This document shows, piece by piece, positions 53,401 through 59,621 of a stretch of 64,000 bases of DNA. The notes under the pieces were generated by a model. It saw only the letters and a list, made by a program, of their open reading frames with translations, had not been told where the DNA came from and made no database searches. Each line of letters begins with the position of its first letter. Position 1 is the first letter of the stretch. A program made the translations under genes and the position numbers. The stretch spans positions 62,287,184-62,351,183 of the forward strand of contig CM043942.1 in NCBI GenBank assembly GCA_014529385.2, written 5' to 3'. Source of the stretch: Adiantum capillus-veneris. Lineage: Eukaryota > Streptophyta > Polypodiopsida > Polypodiales > Pteridaceae.

Positions 53401-54235
53401 AGCAATTGCCGCTCGAACACCTGGCCGTTGTACTTTGACGGCTACAGTTTGCCCATTTACTCGCAGACGAGCCTGATACACCTGTCAATGCAGCATACAC
53501 CTTCCAAATCAAGAAATTAAGTAGAGAAAAACAGTCCATTACCTAACTCAAAACCAATGTTCATAAGAAAATGAGTACCTGACCAAGAGATGCTGCTGCT
53601 ACAGGCTGCGGAGTGATCTCAGAAAATATTAAATCTACTGGTAATCCCAGCTCTTGTTCTATTGTCTTCAAAGCAGCATCAGTTGCAAAAGGTGCAATCT
53701 GGTCTTGAAGTAGTGAGAGCTCTTCTAGATATGCAGGAGGTATCACATCCTGCAGACAATTTTTAACATCAAATGCTTCAGAGGCAGTGCGCAGATCATC
53801 AAAAGGGGATAAAATAGCGAGAAGCCAGAGATCAAGCTCGATTGCAAAATTTGTTCAACTTACAGGCCGTGATGAGACTGCTTGGGCGATTTTGACAAAA
53901 GCCTGCACTCAAACCCAGCACCAAGCTAAGATGGCAGGCAATGTTCAGCTTCATTAAAACACTAAGACAACATGAACACCCCTAGGATATTAGCCAACTC
54001 ATGTAACACTAAACAAACACAAGATTCCTTATAACACTATAATTCAAGAAGTTGATTTGGCCAAGAGTATGTCCTGACAGAACCATCCAAAACTTACTAT
54101 TAAAGCCCAATCAAAACTCTTCATAAAAGCAAACAAAGCCACTAAGTCACATATGGACAATTGCAAAGTCACAATGTCAGATGTACATACAGGGCCCAAT
54201 TGCACTAGTGCCGCACGCAGCTCTCCTGCCCGCTT
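30635..54235 (-). CDS. ABC1K (UbiB/COQ8-like) atypical kinase, partial multi-exon gene
   Basis: Eleven exons (895 coding bases, about 298 codons) have consistent phases, GT donors and AG acceptors: 54235-54191, 53902-53864, 53749-53579, 53481-53329, 31949-31914, 31727-31684, 31611-31521, 31393-31352, 31194-31086, 30947-30833, 30684-30635. In order they give the KxGQ-like FVKIAQAVSSRP, the Ala-rich loop VAAASLGQ, VAVKVQRPG (ATP Lys), SLFREMDYEAE, VMEWLEG, the catalytic FYHADPHPGN (Asp, Asn) and DFGMMGE. All family motifs are present. ABC1K proteins of plants mostly act in plastids or mitochondria on prenyl-lipid metabolism; the compartment here is unknown. N-terminal exons (transit peptide) and C-terminal exons were not found. 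No stop or frameshift is seen, so the gene may be live. Confidence 0.93.
30833..30947 (-). CDS. ABC1K exon j (DFG)
   Basis: One hundred and fifteen bases completing Asp of D-FGMMGE, then LRDSLIEACLHLVNRDFDAL to VALG. Acceptor CATTTCACAG, donor GTATGG. Confidence 0.93.
31086..31194 (-). CDS. ABC1K exon i (catalytic loop)
   Basis: One hundred and nine bases: VGVYCSLTQLLDYG, FYHADPHPGNLM, TYDGKLAYL plus the G of the DFG Asp codon. HADPHPGN holds the catalytic Asp and metal-binding Asn. Acceptor TTTCGTCAAG, donor GTATTT. Confidence 0.93.
31352..31393 (-). CDS. ABC1K exon h
   Basis: Fourteen codons, GQKLSDVNDLHLIE, between TTCTGTAG and GTAAATC. Phase 0. Confidence 0.88.
31521..31611 (-). CDS. 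ABC1K exon g
   Basis: Ninety-one bases completing Arg, then KSFGSLPDVVVPEMY to RVLVMEWLE. Acceptor CTCTGTAG, donor GTAAGTG. Confidence 0.92.
31684..31727 (-). CDS. ABC1K exon f
   Basis: Forty-four bases, EMDYEAEAQNGLRF plus two bases of an Arg codon. Acceptor TGTTCTAG, donor GTAAGC. It carries the conserved E-x-D of the family. Confidence 0.9.
31914..31949 (-). CDS. ABC1K exon e
   Basis: Twelve codons, AIVDEWATSLFR, between ATGAACAG and GTAAGAAT. The exon is very small and phase 0, just after the giant intron. Confidence 0.88.
32500..32700. repeat. Dispersed repeat, copy 1 (pair with 41035-41225)
   Basis: The block with TGACGATCAAGT, TCCTTTTGAT, GGCAGCCAC and GCCTAGGGC recurs in the same order at 41035-41225. 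Both copies lie just below a LINE 3' end in the intron. The family is not recognised. Confidence 0.65.
32714..32925 (-). mobile_element. Two LINE 3'-end fragments in tandem
   Basis: GAAAT pentamers followed by the family 3' UTR occur twice (from about 32714 and from about 32824): ATCTTCAAAAGGCC and GTCTTCAAAAAGCC, each followed by an ATGACC-GAGACC element. Both are minus-strand tails of about 100 bp with no coding sequence. Confidence 0.85.
32926..34080. other. Unassigned intron stretch with AAAACGC-motif array
   Basis: No gene or known element was recognised. At 33380-33645 about ten copies of AAAACGC or close variants occur at 20-40 bp spacing, several as AAAACGCTGG next to TTTGGCAGTG. Flanking sequence is AT-rich to 34080. 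Confidence 0.5.
34081..34856 (-). mobile_element. LINE fragment, ORF2 C-terminus
   Basis: The minus strand reads the LINE ORF2 C-terminal region: PAYMDFHLSHG (about 34745-34800) and an end with GRVRRSRLQGPPRHRWRL and RPLRLFTNVDTEDI (34148-34333). Frames are broken. The 3' end is A/T-rich with AAATAAAATGAAG-type units (34071-34100) in place of the usual pentamers. Confidence 0.8.
34857..35008 (-). mobile_element. LINE subfamily B 3' end, left part
   Basis: ACCAAAGTCGGCCTATGAGAC and ACAAATCAAGTATAC match the 3' UTR of L1 near 15165-15200 in reverse. The fragment continues past 34975 and is then cut by foreign sequence. The matching upstream part resumes at 35700. Confidence 0.75.
35009..35699 (+). 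mobile_element. Gypsy-like gag/pre-protease fragment inserted in a LINE
   Basis: The open frame up to 35318 includes KKKRKPKQHYNASDFPLG, LVDIKADVTFGQLMEMCP and LKRQWKHVLNPMKK. This resembles the region between gag and protease in some plant gypsy elements (ADxTxxQLLELSPKLR-type). The frame's first codons (34986-35008) are LINE DNA, so the ORF is a chimera. A second acidic stretch follows in another frame. Ends are not defined. Confidence 0.5.
35700..36217 (-). mobile_element. LINE subfamily B, right part
   Basis: The minus strand reads RGRYESLFREQSTLREIMY, RDQRKLGCYLIEIQRHKDTLL (as L1 near 14520-14630), then a 3' UTR with GCTAGCTAGATGC and CATATAGACATGCACATAT (as L1 near 14990-15050). It is interrupted at 35699 by the gypsy-like fragment. 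Confidence 0.82.
36218..36627 (-). mobile_element. LINE subfamily A 3' end, about 410 bp
   Basis: This is a 5'-truncated copy: the end of ORF2 (the stretch with GCAGCCACCACTGCAAAGC) plus the 3' UTR with GGTCTCATAGGTCATTTTGG and a tail of ATTTCATATCATTT. It sits directly upstream (minus strand) of the subfamily B copy. Confidence 0.82.
36628..37781 (-). mobile_element. LTR element with 765-bp LTR and iMet primer site
   Basis: A minus-strand LTR at 37017-37781 starts TGTAATG and ends CATTACA (7-bp terminal inverted repeat). TTGGTATCAGAGC follows at 37004-37016, the classical initiator-Met primer site. A short internal remnant (about 36662-37003) follows, then a second LTR end of about 33 bp (36628-36660, TGTAATGGAAATGGCC). 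No coding domain is visible. The 99-codon plus-strand ORF at 37196-37495 lies within the LTR and is not credible as a gene. Confidence 0.72.
37782..38282. other. Unassigned stretch with degenerate CAAGCACCTTAGTC repeats
   Basis: No gene was seen. From about 38130 to 38282 the words AAGCACCTTAGTC, CAGCAAGCA and GACAAGCACCTCAAGC recur 3-5 times in varying order. The hAT-like copy 2 is inserted in this array; the array word AGCACCTCAA resumes at 38725. Confidence 0.55.
38283..38719. mobile_element. hAT-like non-autonomous element, copy 2
   Basis: This 437-bp element runs from CATAGTTACCCGAAATGGG to CGTTCCCTGTTACACTG. It has 8-bp flanks CGACAAGC (38275-38282) and CGATAAGC (38720-38727), 7 of 8 identical. 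It shares the start CATAGTTACC, the end ...CTG and the many GGAACG/CGTTCC palindromes with copy 1 (16795). No transposase is visible. Confidence 0.75.
38720..39668. repeat. Duplicated segments around a 410-bp block
   Basis: A 76-bp segment (38816-38891) recurs at 39302-39377 with one mismatch, enclosing 410 bp of other DNA with an (AC)n tract near 39027-39049. Directly after it, a 56-bp unit starting GTCTTTAATGAAGC is tandemly repeated (39375 and 39431). No gene was seen. Confidence 0.88.
39669..40786 (-). mobile_element. LINE fragments, ORF2 C-terminus, partly duplicated
   Basis: The minus strand reads the ORF2 region from RFVSIMHNLWDTTKDRNARLAL (40700-40760) down to the basic C-terminus (RRLQLRREVSQHPHRLQQ, 39724-39912). 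A short block (39669-39745) repeats the region seen again at 39935-40020. An 82-bp tandem duplication at 40461 and 40543 repeats the MESLPPFQYSLDAPSLSLTQ-coding part. The 5' end abuts a (CA)n tract (40787-40806). Confidence 0.82.
40807..41034 (-). mobile_element. LINE subfamily B-like 3' end
   Basis: GTTGGCCTATGAGACAAAACA (40862-40882) matches the subfamily B 3' UTR in reverse. The rest, to 41034, is T/A- and GT-rich. There is no coding sequence. Confidence 0.55.
41035..41225. repeat. Dispersed repeat, copy 2 (pair with 32500-32700)
   Basis: It shares TGACGATCAAGT, TCCTTTTGAT, GGGCAGCCAC and GCCTAGGGC in the same order and spacing as copy 1. The family is not recognised. Confidence 0.65.
41256..41423 (-). 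repeat. Two (GA)n tracts, (TC)n on the LINE strand
   Basis: GA runs at 41256-41298 and 41393-41423 are separated by 94 bp of unassigned sequence. The second run is the direct 3' border of LINE L5. Confidence 0.97.
41637..44924 (-). pseudogene. LINE L5 ORF2 (endonuclease, RT, C-terminal knuckle)
   Basis: Read from high to low coordinate: endonuclease GDFNARTAHH (about 44860-44890), the NSWYNEECRQTRARL stretch (about 44240-44285), KRAFLAPLEQDLYQLFL, RT with GNYRTIMIGHTLARLYAS, VKQGCPLSPTLFGMYVDE, the intact catalytic WIPLLLYADDIVLIS (about 43175-43220), and the knuckle CPLCDMELETELHYTC (about 42095-42145). It ends RQRPMLDLL and a stop at 41637. Open runs are long (41998-42792 is 264 codons), with breaks near 41950, 42750, 43220, 43600 and 43918. 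It gives the family's protein plan for reading the other copies. Confidence 0.9.
44042..44067 (+). repeat. Poly-G run in LINE L5
   Basis: About 26 G in a row sit in the ORF2 reading frame upstream of RT. L2 and G-family elements have shorter G or C runs. The length may be a sequencing or assembly artefact. Confidence 0.9.
44925..46401 (-). repeat. G3 3' LTR (1477 bp)
   Basis: It starts (minus) TGTCACGAGG at 46401 just after the purine tract and ends GTTTCA at 44925. It has the same length as the 5' LTR. Confidence 0.95.
46402..46415 (-). promoter_or_regulatory. G3 polypurine tract
   Basis: The minus strand reads TTCAAGAGGGGGGTA directly before the 3' LTR. It corresponds to the tract of G1 at 10675. 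Confidence 0.85.
46481..46816 (-). pseudogene. G3 chromodomain end of pol
   Basis: The minus strand reads HKYGKVKRQVARRYLVKFKN, YPPMDAKWMEEHELSES, then QLYLEAFRLQP and a tail to a stop at 46481. This is a chromodomain of chromoviral integrases, in its most complete form in this window. A stop separates it from the fusion frame. Confidence 0.85.
46817..47944 (-). pseudogene. G3 Gag core fused in frame to integrase C-terminus
   Basis: A single 375-codon frame. Residues 8 to about 200 are the Gag core (ALTFLQQFDTAYAGGNFTEA, TWWTTLLMQGQAPATW, VPLTEQIEKYCCGLPKG). At KATKDKD-GQSDEANSTV (about 47340) it passes straight into the integrase after its third catalytic region, then KGKWEQYLPMLEYAYNN, GDWVLLR and IHNAFHVSLL. 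In G1 these points are about 2.8 kb apart. CCHC, PR, RT, RNase H and the DDE core are gone, but the frame is kept. A stop follows HVSLL. Confidence 0.92.
47930..49007 (-). pseudogene. G3 gag N-terminal part
   Basis: The open frame (369 codons with its readthrough) begins in the LTR end and primer site. The likely Gag start is the MADKGKG-equivalent near 48872 in another frame, as in G2. Visible parts: FEIGESSRPRQSVPP, LVAAVNVFSQLVQNPRFMEF, a Pro/Gln/Met-rich linker (VFPPPTVHPGYFGGGSVFQS, GGMQGIMPNPMYG) and LEKPKAYKEGGAAVKFSTF. A frameshift at about 47935 separates it from the gag core below. The linker's Gly/Met/Gln repeats are shared with G4. Confidence 0.85.
48970..50446 (-). repeat. G3 5' LTR (1477 bp)
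   Basis: It starts (minus) TGTCACGAGGACGTGG at 50446 and ends GGTTTCA at 48970. Against the 3' LTR I count about 14 differences in the last 380 bases, so the pair has diverged by a few percent. The primer site TGGTTCCGTCGCC follows at 48969. Confidence 0.95.
50447..50510 (-). mobile_element. LINE L5, 5' end beyond G3
   Basis: The minus strand reads endonuclease codons like YASPRGQSPFSI, joining 44924 across G3 (compare L3 YASPKGKSPYM near 20235). The LINE stops at 50510 against a (GA)n tract. Confidence 0.78.
50511..50535 (-). repeat. (GA)n tract at the 5' border of LINE L5
   Basis: About 12 GA units, which is (TC)n on the LINE strand, the same orientation as the tract at its 3' border (41393-41423). 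Confidence 0.95.
50536..50915 (-). repeat. Copia-type LTR (380 bp), 3' LTR
   Basis: On the minus strand it starts TGTTAAGAGTTATATCTTC at 50915, just after a purine tract GAGAGGGGG, and ends GGGTCA at 50536. The opposite LTR is absent. A TATATAGGG lies within it (near 50605). Confidence 0.7.
50916..52560 (-). pseudogene. Ty1/copia pol fragment (RT)
   Basis: The minus strand shows copia RT motifs: ATWELVPRPHKRKVISIKWVYK (about 51510-51575), KTKFKSGGSLDKHRACLVAKG, the equivalent of FQMDVKSAFLNG degraded to VCVPDGCQVRISQRPL, LKQAPQLWYQKI, and LYLFKEGELVTLVILIVDV. The last stands where copia RT has Y-V-D-D, so the catalytic box is lost. The RT is then joined by a deletion to the 3' border of the LTR. 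The part above 51750 is too decayed to assign; PRRSRRLI-like codons near 52460 may be its N-terminal side. Confidence 0.8.
52561..53328. other. Intron end with 71-bp tandem duplication
   Basis: CTGAGAATG...CTCCCTCAAGGCTGAAGTTCTCCT recurs at an offset of 71 bp (52623 and 52694). No gene was seen in the rest, up to ABC1K exon d. Confidence 0.8.
53329..53481 (-). CDS. ABC1K exon d (ATP-binding Lys)
   Basis: Fifty-one codons from VYQARLRVNGQ to GKFNTDLE, with VAVKVQRPGV. Flanked by CATTGACAG and the donor GAG-GTTCTT. Its 3' intron is the giant one. The donor GTTCTT is weaker than the other donors in the gene. Confidence 0.92.
53579..53749 (-). CDS. ABC1K exon c (Ala-rich nucleotide loop)
   Basis: Fifty-seven codons from DVIPPAYLEELSLLQDQ to VAAASLGQ, flanked by GTCTGCAG and GTACTCAT. 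AAAS is the Ala-rich loop that replaces the glycine-rich loop in ABC1 kinases. Confidence 0.93.
53864..53902 (-). CDS. ABC1K exon b (KxGQ region)
   Basis: Thirteen codons, AFVKIAQAVSSRP, after GAGTGCAG and before GTAAGTT. K-I-A-Q stands where ABC1 proteins usually have K-x-G-Q. Phase 0. Confidence 0.9.
54191..54235 (-). CDS. ABC1K exon a
   Basis: Fifteen codons, KRAGELRAALVQLGP, between TTTTGTAG and GTATGTAC. This is the helix before the KxGQ motif. Phase 0 at both ends. It is the most 5' exon found. Confidence 0.88.
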
Positions 54236-54889
54236 CTACAAAAGAAGAAATAAACCCAAGTCACTACAGAATACTAAAAGCCAGAGTCATTAAACTTTCA
54301 GGATGAAACAAGCCTCCCTTTGGAAATGAATTTATTGCTTGTTTTCCAAGCTTGGCAGTAGTAATTTAAATGCAGACTGAACATTCAAGAAACTACAACA
54401 ATGCCACTGTAATGACTGAAACTACAACAATGGCGCTGAAAGGACTTGAGGTTTTTGAGCTAGCAATTTCCTTGCCCTGTCCAGAATACAGTCACAAGGG
54501 GTAAAATTCCATTCTATATACATAAATTATTTAAATTTTTCAATGCAAGACCCCTCAAGATCACCCTTGGACCAAAAGAAGTATGAGCTAGCTCAATTTT
54601 GAGACCAGTTAACGTTAAAAAAATGTCTGCCAAATATCATTTTGATGTTCAGGTAGCTACAAGCAAGGTAGTTGCATACAAGAAATCTGGGAAAAGTACC
54701 CAGAACCTAGGAGGCTGGAACCACCGCAAAGTTGTACCATACGTGCCGTACCAATCCCATCCATACAATATGTCTATACCGTACGGATCCGTACGTGTGG
54801 CATTTCTTTAAAAGAAAAATTCCCGGCCTGAATATCTATGTGAGGTTGCTTAAGTGGGTCGAGATTTCTTATACCTTTTACCAGTGATC
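54236..54889. other. Region 5' of the visible ABC1K exons
   Basis: No further ABC1K exon was recognised. A GTAC-rich patch (about 54735-54800) contains CCGTACGGATCCGTACG, a near-perfect palindrome. The N-terminal exons probably lie beyond the LINE and G4, outside the window. Confidence 0.5.
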
Positions 54890-55230
54890 CCGGGGAAGGC
54901 CCTTTTTTGGCCAAGGACTGCCGGAACGGCGTTCCGGACACTTGCAGGTGGACGGAACCTTCCGGAACAGCCGGACGTTCCAGGTGGCAGTCTCTTACCG
55001 GAACGGTCCGTTGAGGAACAGGCGGAACTCGGCCGGAACGGCAAGGGAAATTTTTCCTCAATAAGGCAAAAAACGCCATCATTTTAAGAACACCCTTACT
55101 TCCCCCCTCCCCACCCCTTCACATCTCCATTCAAGCTCTCAAGCTCTCTCCCTCTCAAAACTCAAGCTCCCTCTCGAGTCTCAACTTTCAAGCTCTCTCC
55201 CTCTCCAACTATAGTAGGTTGAAACAACCT
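54890..55230. repeat. GGAACG-rich repeat related to the hAT-like elements
   Basis: CCGGAACGGCGTTCCGGAC and similar palindromes are followed by CAAGCTCTC and CGAGTCTC words, the same ingredients as hAT-like copy 1 in reverse order. Terminal repeats and target duplications could not be fixed. Confidence 0.55.
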
Positions 55231-55625
55231 TCAAATAGGGTTATTTGTTAGTAGTAGCAATCAAAGAACTCTATTGTTGATTAAGCCTGAGCTTGGAAAG
55301 GTGAAGAAGGCTCGCTGCTGCTGTCCTCTCCCTCGCCGTCTCGTTCCAGCTTCCACATGCACACCCCCCCCCCCCCCAACCTGCTGCCCTGCGGTGCGCA
55401 GCCCCACTGCCTGCCCGCCCATTTTGCCCTATACGCGTGCTGCCCAGTCCTGAGCTGTGCGCAGCCTGCCCGCCTGCCCCCCAGTCCCCCCCCCCCCGCA
55501 AAACCCCCGCCTCGCATCCGCCGTTTTCTGCTTGACTGAGATCATCATCTTCCTCAACGTACTCGGGCGCAGAAGGCCTCCTCTCGTCAACGACTCTTCG
55601 CCTTTCTTCACAGCAGCAGACACAA

Positions 55626-56760
55626 ATGGAGGCTCAAGCTCCGCCACAGAGGGACTCCTCCGAAGTTCCCTCACCCGACCCCGCTGAGCCCACCATTCGA
55701 CTTGCTCTTTCACCAACAGAGCAAGCGAGCCTAGCCGCAGAGGTAGAGCGCTCGCAGGCCACTTCTGTCATCTGCAAGATTCTCGGCACCAAACCTAGCA
55801 GAGGAGAGCTGCGTGACCTTCTCCAGGCCCGCCTTCTCGCAGAGGTGGGCAAGATCTTAGACGTTCAGATCCTCCAAGGCTACTATCAAATCGAGTTTGA
55901 GACCTCCAAGATGGCGTCCAATGTCATCGCCATGAGCCCCTTGACCATCTGAGCGGTTCGCGCTCACTTTCAACAGTGGAGACATGGTTTTGACCCTCCT
56001 TCAGATGTTTTGGTAGAGGAGGCAGACATTCCCATCTCCGTCTGCTTTCCTGGTTTGCGGAGGGAGTACCTACCACTTTTGTCCAGGATAGGCTCAGTGA
56101 TTGGGACTGTCCTGGAGACACCTCGCACGACAGCCTCAGTAGCTGCCAAGGTGGCCGGCATTCTCTCAGTTCGCGTTCTGGTTAGGGACACACACTCTCC
56201 CGAAGGTCATCCTCCTTCCTTGAGTGAGTGGGGGTTGATTTAGACAGAACGTGGAGTATTCGGGCCTCCCAAACCAATGCTTCATTTGTCGACAAATGGG
56301 CCATCTTGCAAAGGCCTGTCCACGGAGGAGGCCCCGACCTTCACCGCAGACTCAGCCCCAGCTTGCAAGGGCTGGCCAGCAGCCACATTGTTCGTGGTCA
56401 ACGACGGCAGGGGCCACAGCGATAGCCTGGCACCTAGAGTGGTCCTCAGGCGCCTGCCCAACAGTAGTGGGCTCCCACGGGGAACCGATTCGGACCTCTT
56501 GAGCAGGACGAGGTCCCTGCCCCAAGCCCCACCTCAGCTTCACCCTCAAGAGCCCCTCCTCTCCCCGACTTCCCTCTCTCCTCATCAGCCTCCCCCCCGC
56601 CTTCTGCTCCCGCCGCCTCTCCCCCTCGCCCCTCTACCTTTGTCAATCCCTCCCGCCCCTCTTCTCCCCCACTCCTCTGCTGCTACACCCCCCCCACTCC
56701 CGCTCCAGTTCCACAGTCAACTCAGGAGGCAAGGCCATCTCCGACTACTAGGATAGCTCT
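55626..56760 (+). pseudogene. ORF1 of the second LINE type
   Basis: From ATG 55626: PPQRDSSEVPSPDPAEP, then a DUF4283-like region (ILGTKPSRGELRDLL, YYQIEFETSKMA) to a TGA at 55950. It continues in frame with VRAHFQQWRHGFDPPSD and ICFPGLRREYLPLL-like codons (56010-56243). After a stop and frameshift comes the knuckle CFICRQMGHLAKAC (about 56281-56322), then a Pro-rich tail. ORF1 binds LINE RNA. Stops make it inactive. Confidence 0.8.
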
Positions 56761-56892
56761 TGGCAACGCCTTTGCCACAAGTCGCTTGGCGAGAGAGGGA
56801 TAGCCTTTCTTGTAACCCCCTCTACAGGTACAGACGTCTCCCAGTCCCTCGTGGTCTGACGAGCTTCGACATTCGGTGTCGATGGGACTTCT

Positions 56893-57931
56893 TTGCCTAC
56901 GATTTTACACGCTTTCTCGGCGACTCCTCATCAGCGTCAGAGGGGCCAACTGCGTCAGGAGCTTCAACGTTGCCTTGTGGGAGGAGAGATTGATCTCCTT
57001 ATGCTACAGGAGCATCATCTGCGTGAGAGCCACATTAGACGTTGTGGTCAGCTCTTGCGTGGACGATATGATACTTTTTGGTCAGCTGCTTTTGGACCTG
57101 GAGGCATCCAAGGTGGAGTATGTATGAGTATTGCAGATTCTTTGCAGCAGGCCATTGTGGGCATAGGGATAATTGTGCCAGGCAGGGCTCAGTGGATCAC
57201 TCTGCAGGTTCAGGGTTACCTTGTGGGCTTCCTGAACATATATGCGACCAATGTGGCGAGTGCACGAGCAGAGTTTTGGTCACAGATTGTTGAGTCTCTA
57301 CCGCAGGCAGAGCAGTGCTGCATAGGGGGTGACTTCAACATGTTGGAGGACCCTTCTGACAGGATTGGTGGTAGCCATGCTACTATGCATGGAGTTGAGC
57401 AGGCAGCTTGGGAGAGGTTTTATATGACTGAGGGTTTCGGATGTGTGGCACCACTCTAGCTTTGTGAGGTCCCCAGACAGCCTGGCCTTCTCTCGTTCGG
57501 ACCGCACAGTGGGCGGAGTGAATCTATCGCGAATAGATCGCTTCTACACTAGTGACCATTTCTGTGACTTGGATGGGACAATTGGCATTCTAGTAGGGAC
57601 TTCCTGCTCGGACCATGCACCAATGATCCTCACAGTGGCAGATAGACAGAGGAGGGGGAGCACGATGCTTCGCATCTCTCAAAGGGTCTTGCTGGACTCT
57701 GCACTCAGAGAGCGAGTAGAGGCTCTCTGGACAGAGAGCTTGGACATGCAGGATTCTCCTGCTGACAAAGTGGCCTCAAGACTAGCTCAGCTTAGTCGCT
57801 TCTTTCTCCAAGAGTCTTTGGCTTGCCTGGCTGCAGTGAGAGAGGAGGAGCAACGTCTCAAACGGGACGTTGCTTCCTTGCAGAGGATGCAGGAGCAGCA
57901 TCCAGACAATCCTGGTTGGAGGAGCAGTTAA
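56893..57931 (+). pseudogene. Endonuclease of the second LINE type
   Basis: 56893-57459 holds LLMLQEHHLRESHI (catalytic Glu), GGIQGGVCMSIADSLQQAI, and GGDFNMLEDPSDRIGG (D-x-N). A frameshift near 57445 leads into 57443-57931: VGGVNLSRIDRFYTS and TSCSDHAPMILTV (the SDH catalytic triad end). All APE motifs are present across two frames. The coding then runs toward the RT connector and is cut at 58042. Confidence 0.88.
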
Positions 57932-58042
57932 AGCAGGCTCATCAGGAGCTTGTTAGCACAGAGGAGCCGCGCCATGAGTTTGCTTTCCATCGACAGGCAT
58001 CTCAGTGGACACAAGTGGGTGATAAGAGTGACTGGTGCTTTC

Positions 58043-59514
58043 TGTCACCAGCATGTGACTACTATCTATCCTTTTTGTTAATTTCTTTCTTATTATTTAT
58101 TTACTTACACTTTTTGGAAACACCCCTCGGAAAATCTAACTGCCGTGCATTGCATAGCTAGTGTGGAACTGTCCAGAGGGAGTCCAAGCCTGAGGGCAAG
58201 AGAGCACTAAGGTTGGACACAGACTATGGTTAGCCAAAGTGGGGTCATTGACTAGCCAAAGTGGAATCCTTTGCTACAGAGGCTACATTTCAATTTTGGG
58301 TGTGGCTGTAGTGTACTAAGGGGGTTAGATGACCTAGAAAGATACAATGGCAGCATCTCCTAAAATTTAGGGAACTGCTATTTTGGGACCTGAAAATGTG
58401 TTTGCATCATTACCTCCGGAATGACAAGGAGAACATTTTCTTACTCTGCCGTGAAGTCAACTGGGCAACCGGTTGGGAGATTTTTAGGCGGCAACCCCGA
58501 AACGGGAAAATGCTTGTAAATGCGCCAAGTGGCACATTCTGGTGCACTTTCCTCATGCAAGAGAAGGTGGCGCTGAATTTAAGCTGGGAGAGGCTCATTT
58601 GCAGATTTTGTCACAGGTTAAGAGCTATGGAGTGCTTCCTTTCCCTCTTATGTACAGTGTGGTGCCAGGAGTGATGCCCTGCACGCTACGCACTACCCTC
58701 TCTCTCCCCTATGGCAGTATGTTATGCCCCTCTAGTGGGCTTTTCAATTGACCAATGTACAGTTGTGTGGGTTCATGCGCGATTGCCGAGGCAAGAGCCT
58801 CTTGCACAGGTACTGGATTAGCTAGCGGCTAATCCCCCGCAGGTACAAGTGAATTCGCACAGGTTTCACGCCAGAAATCTTGTCCGATTCAAAGGGAAAG
58901 TAGCCCTACACGTGCGGGAGCTCGAGGACTTGCATGCGACCGGCACGCGAAACAGAGCCCGAAACAGTAAATCACAGCCTGCTGTGTATTTTTGCAGGTT
59001 TAGGGTTTTGGCCCTAAACGGTCCCTAATACCCCCAAGAGGTTCGGGGATGTGAGGGGACTGCTCTACAGGTGATCTAGCGCATTTTCCGGGCTGAAAAC
59101 AGAGAATTCAGCGTGCTGCCGATTCTCGTCAGGTTTTGCAAAGTGCCCGTATGCATCGGGTAAGTCATTCAATGCGTGGGAATACTGACTGAGAAGGGTC
59201 CTAGTACAGTTATGCTGCCGAAATCGGGCCGGAACAGTTGAAATTCAGCCAAGCTTGTGCGGGGCAGCTTGCAGGGAACCACAACGTTTATTCCCTCTTT
59301 TTAACAATAAAGAAATACCGAAAGGGGCGCCTAGGTTAGGGGCCAATCTGGTGTCGGTCTACTCATACAGGTGCAATCTAGCAGCCTGTATCCCTCTCCC
59401 CTTTGTTGTGTCTTGAAAGTACAGGTAAAGTGGGCGACAAATTAATTGGGTGAAAGCAAATAAGGTTTAAGTCTAAAGTCTACCGCCCTTTTTGAAGTTA
59501 ACAGGCCGGTAACA
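58043..59514 (+). repeat. G4 5' LTR (1472 bp)
   Basis: It starts TGTCACCAGCATGTGAC, a diverged form of TGTCACGAGGACGTGGC, and ends CGGTAACA. AATAAAG lies near 59305. The middle part (58350-59300) is close to the G1 LTR; the first 300 bp are not. Confidence 0.85.
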
Positions 59515-59532
59515 TGGTTCCATCCCCGGGAT
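59515..59532 (+). promoter_or_regulatory. G4 primer binding site
   Basis: TGGTTCCATCCCCGGGAT follows the LTR end CA directly. The tRNA is not identified. Confidence 0.7.
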
Positions 59533-59621
59533 TAAATCACTTTTTCCCATAGAAGTGAGCCTTGGTCAGGTTGGGCTTAAAGGCACAGGGGATCATAGAC
59601 CAGACACAGGGAATTGCAATT

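Larger units (their letters stand above)
55260..58042 (+). mobile_element. LINE of a second type (CCHC ORF1 and endonuclease), cut by G4
   Basis: This is a GC- and C-rich 5' region, an ORF1 with CCHC knuckle, then ORF2 with an APE endonuclease and the start of the connector to RT. It is interrupted by the G4 LTR at 58043. The plan fits plant L1-like LINEs. It differs from L1-L5, whose ORF1 is a coiled coil without a knuckle. C-runs lie at 55366-55378 and 55488-55498. Confidence 0.85.

Noticed and set aside
53134-53481. Single-exon reading of the ABC1K ORF through 53328
   Set aside because: Codons after NTDLE lack family similarity, and GAG-GTTCTT is a plausible donor that joins in phase to AIVDEW at 31949.
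54735-54800. GTAC-rich palindromic patch as a transposon end
   Set aside because: No partner repeat or target duplication was found.
55281-55517. Gly/Ala-rich minus-strand ORFs at 55271-55517
   Set aside because: They are the antisense of the C-rich leader of the second LINE type, a composition artefact.
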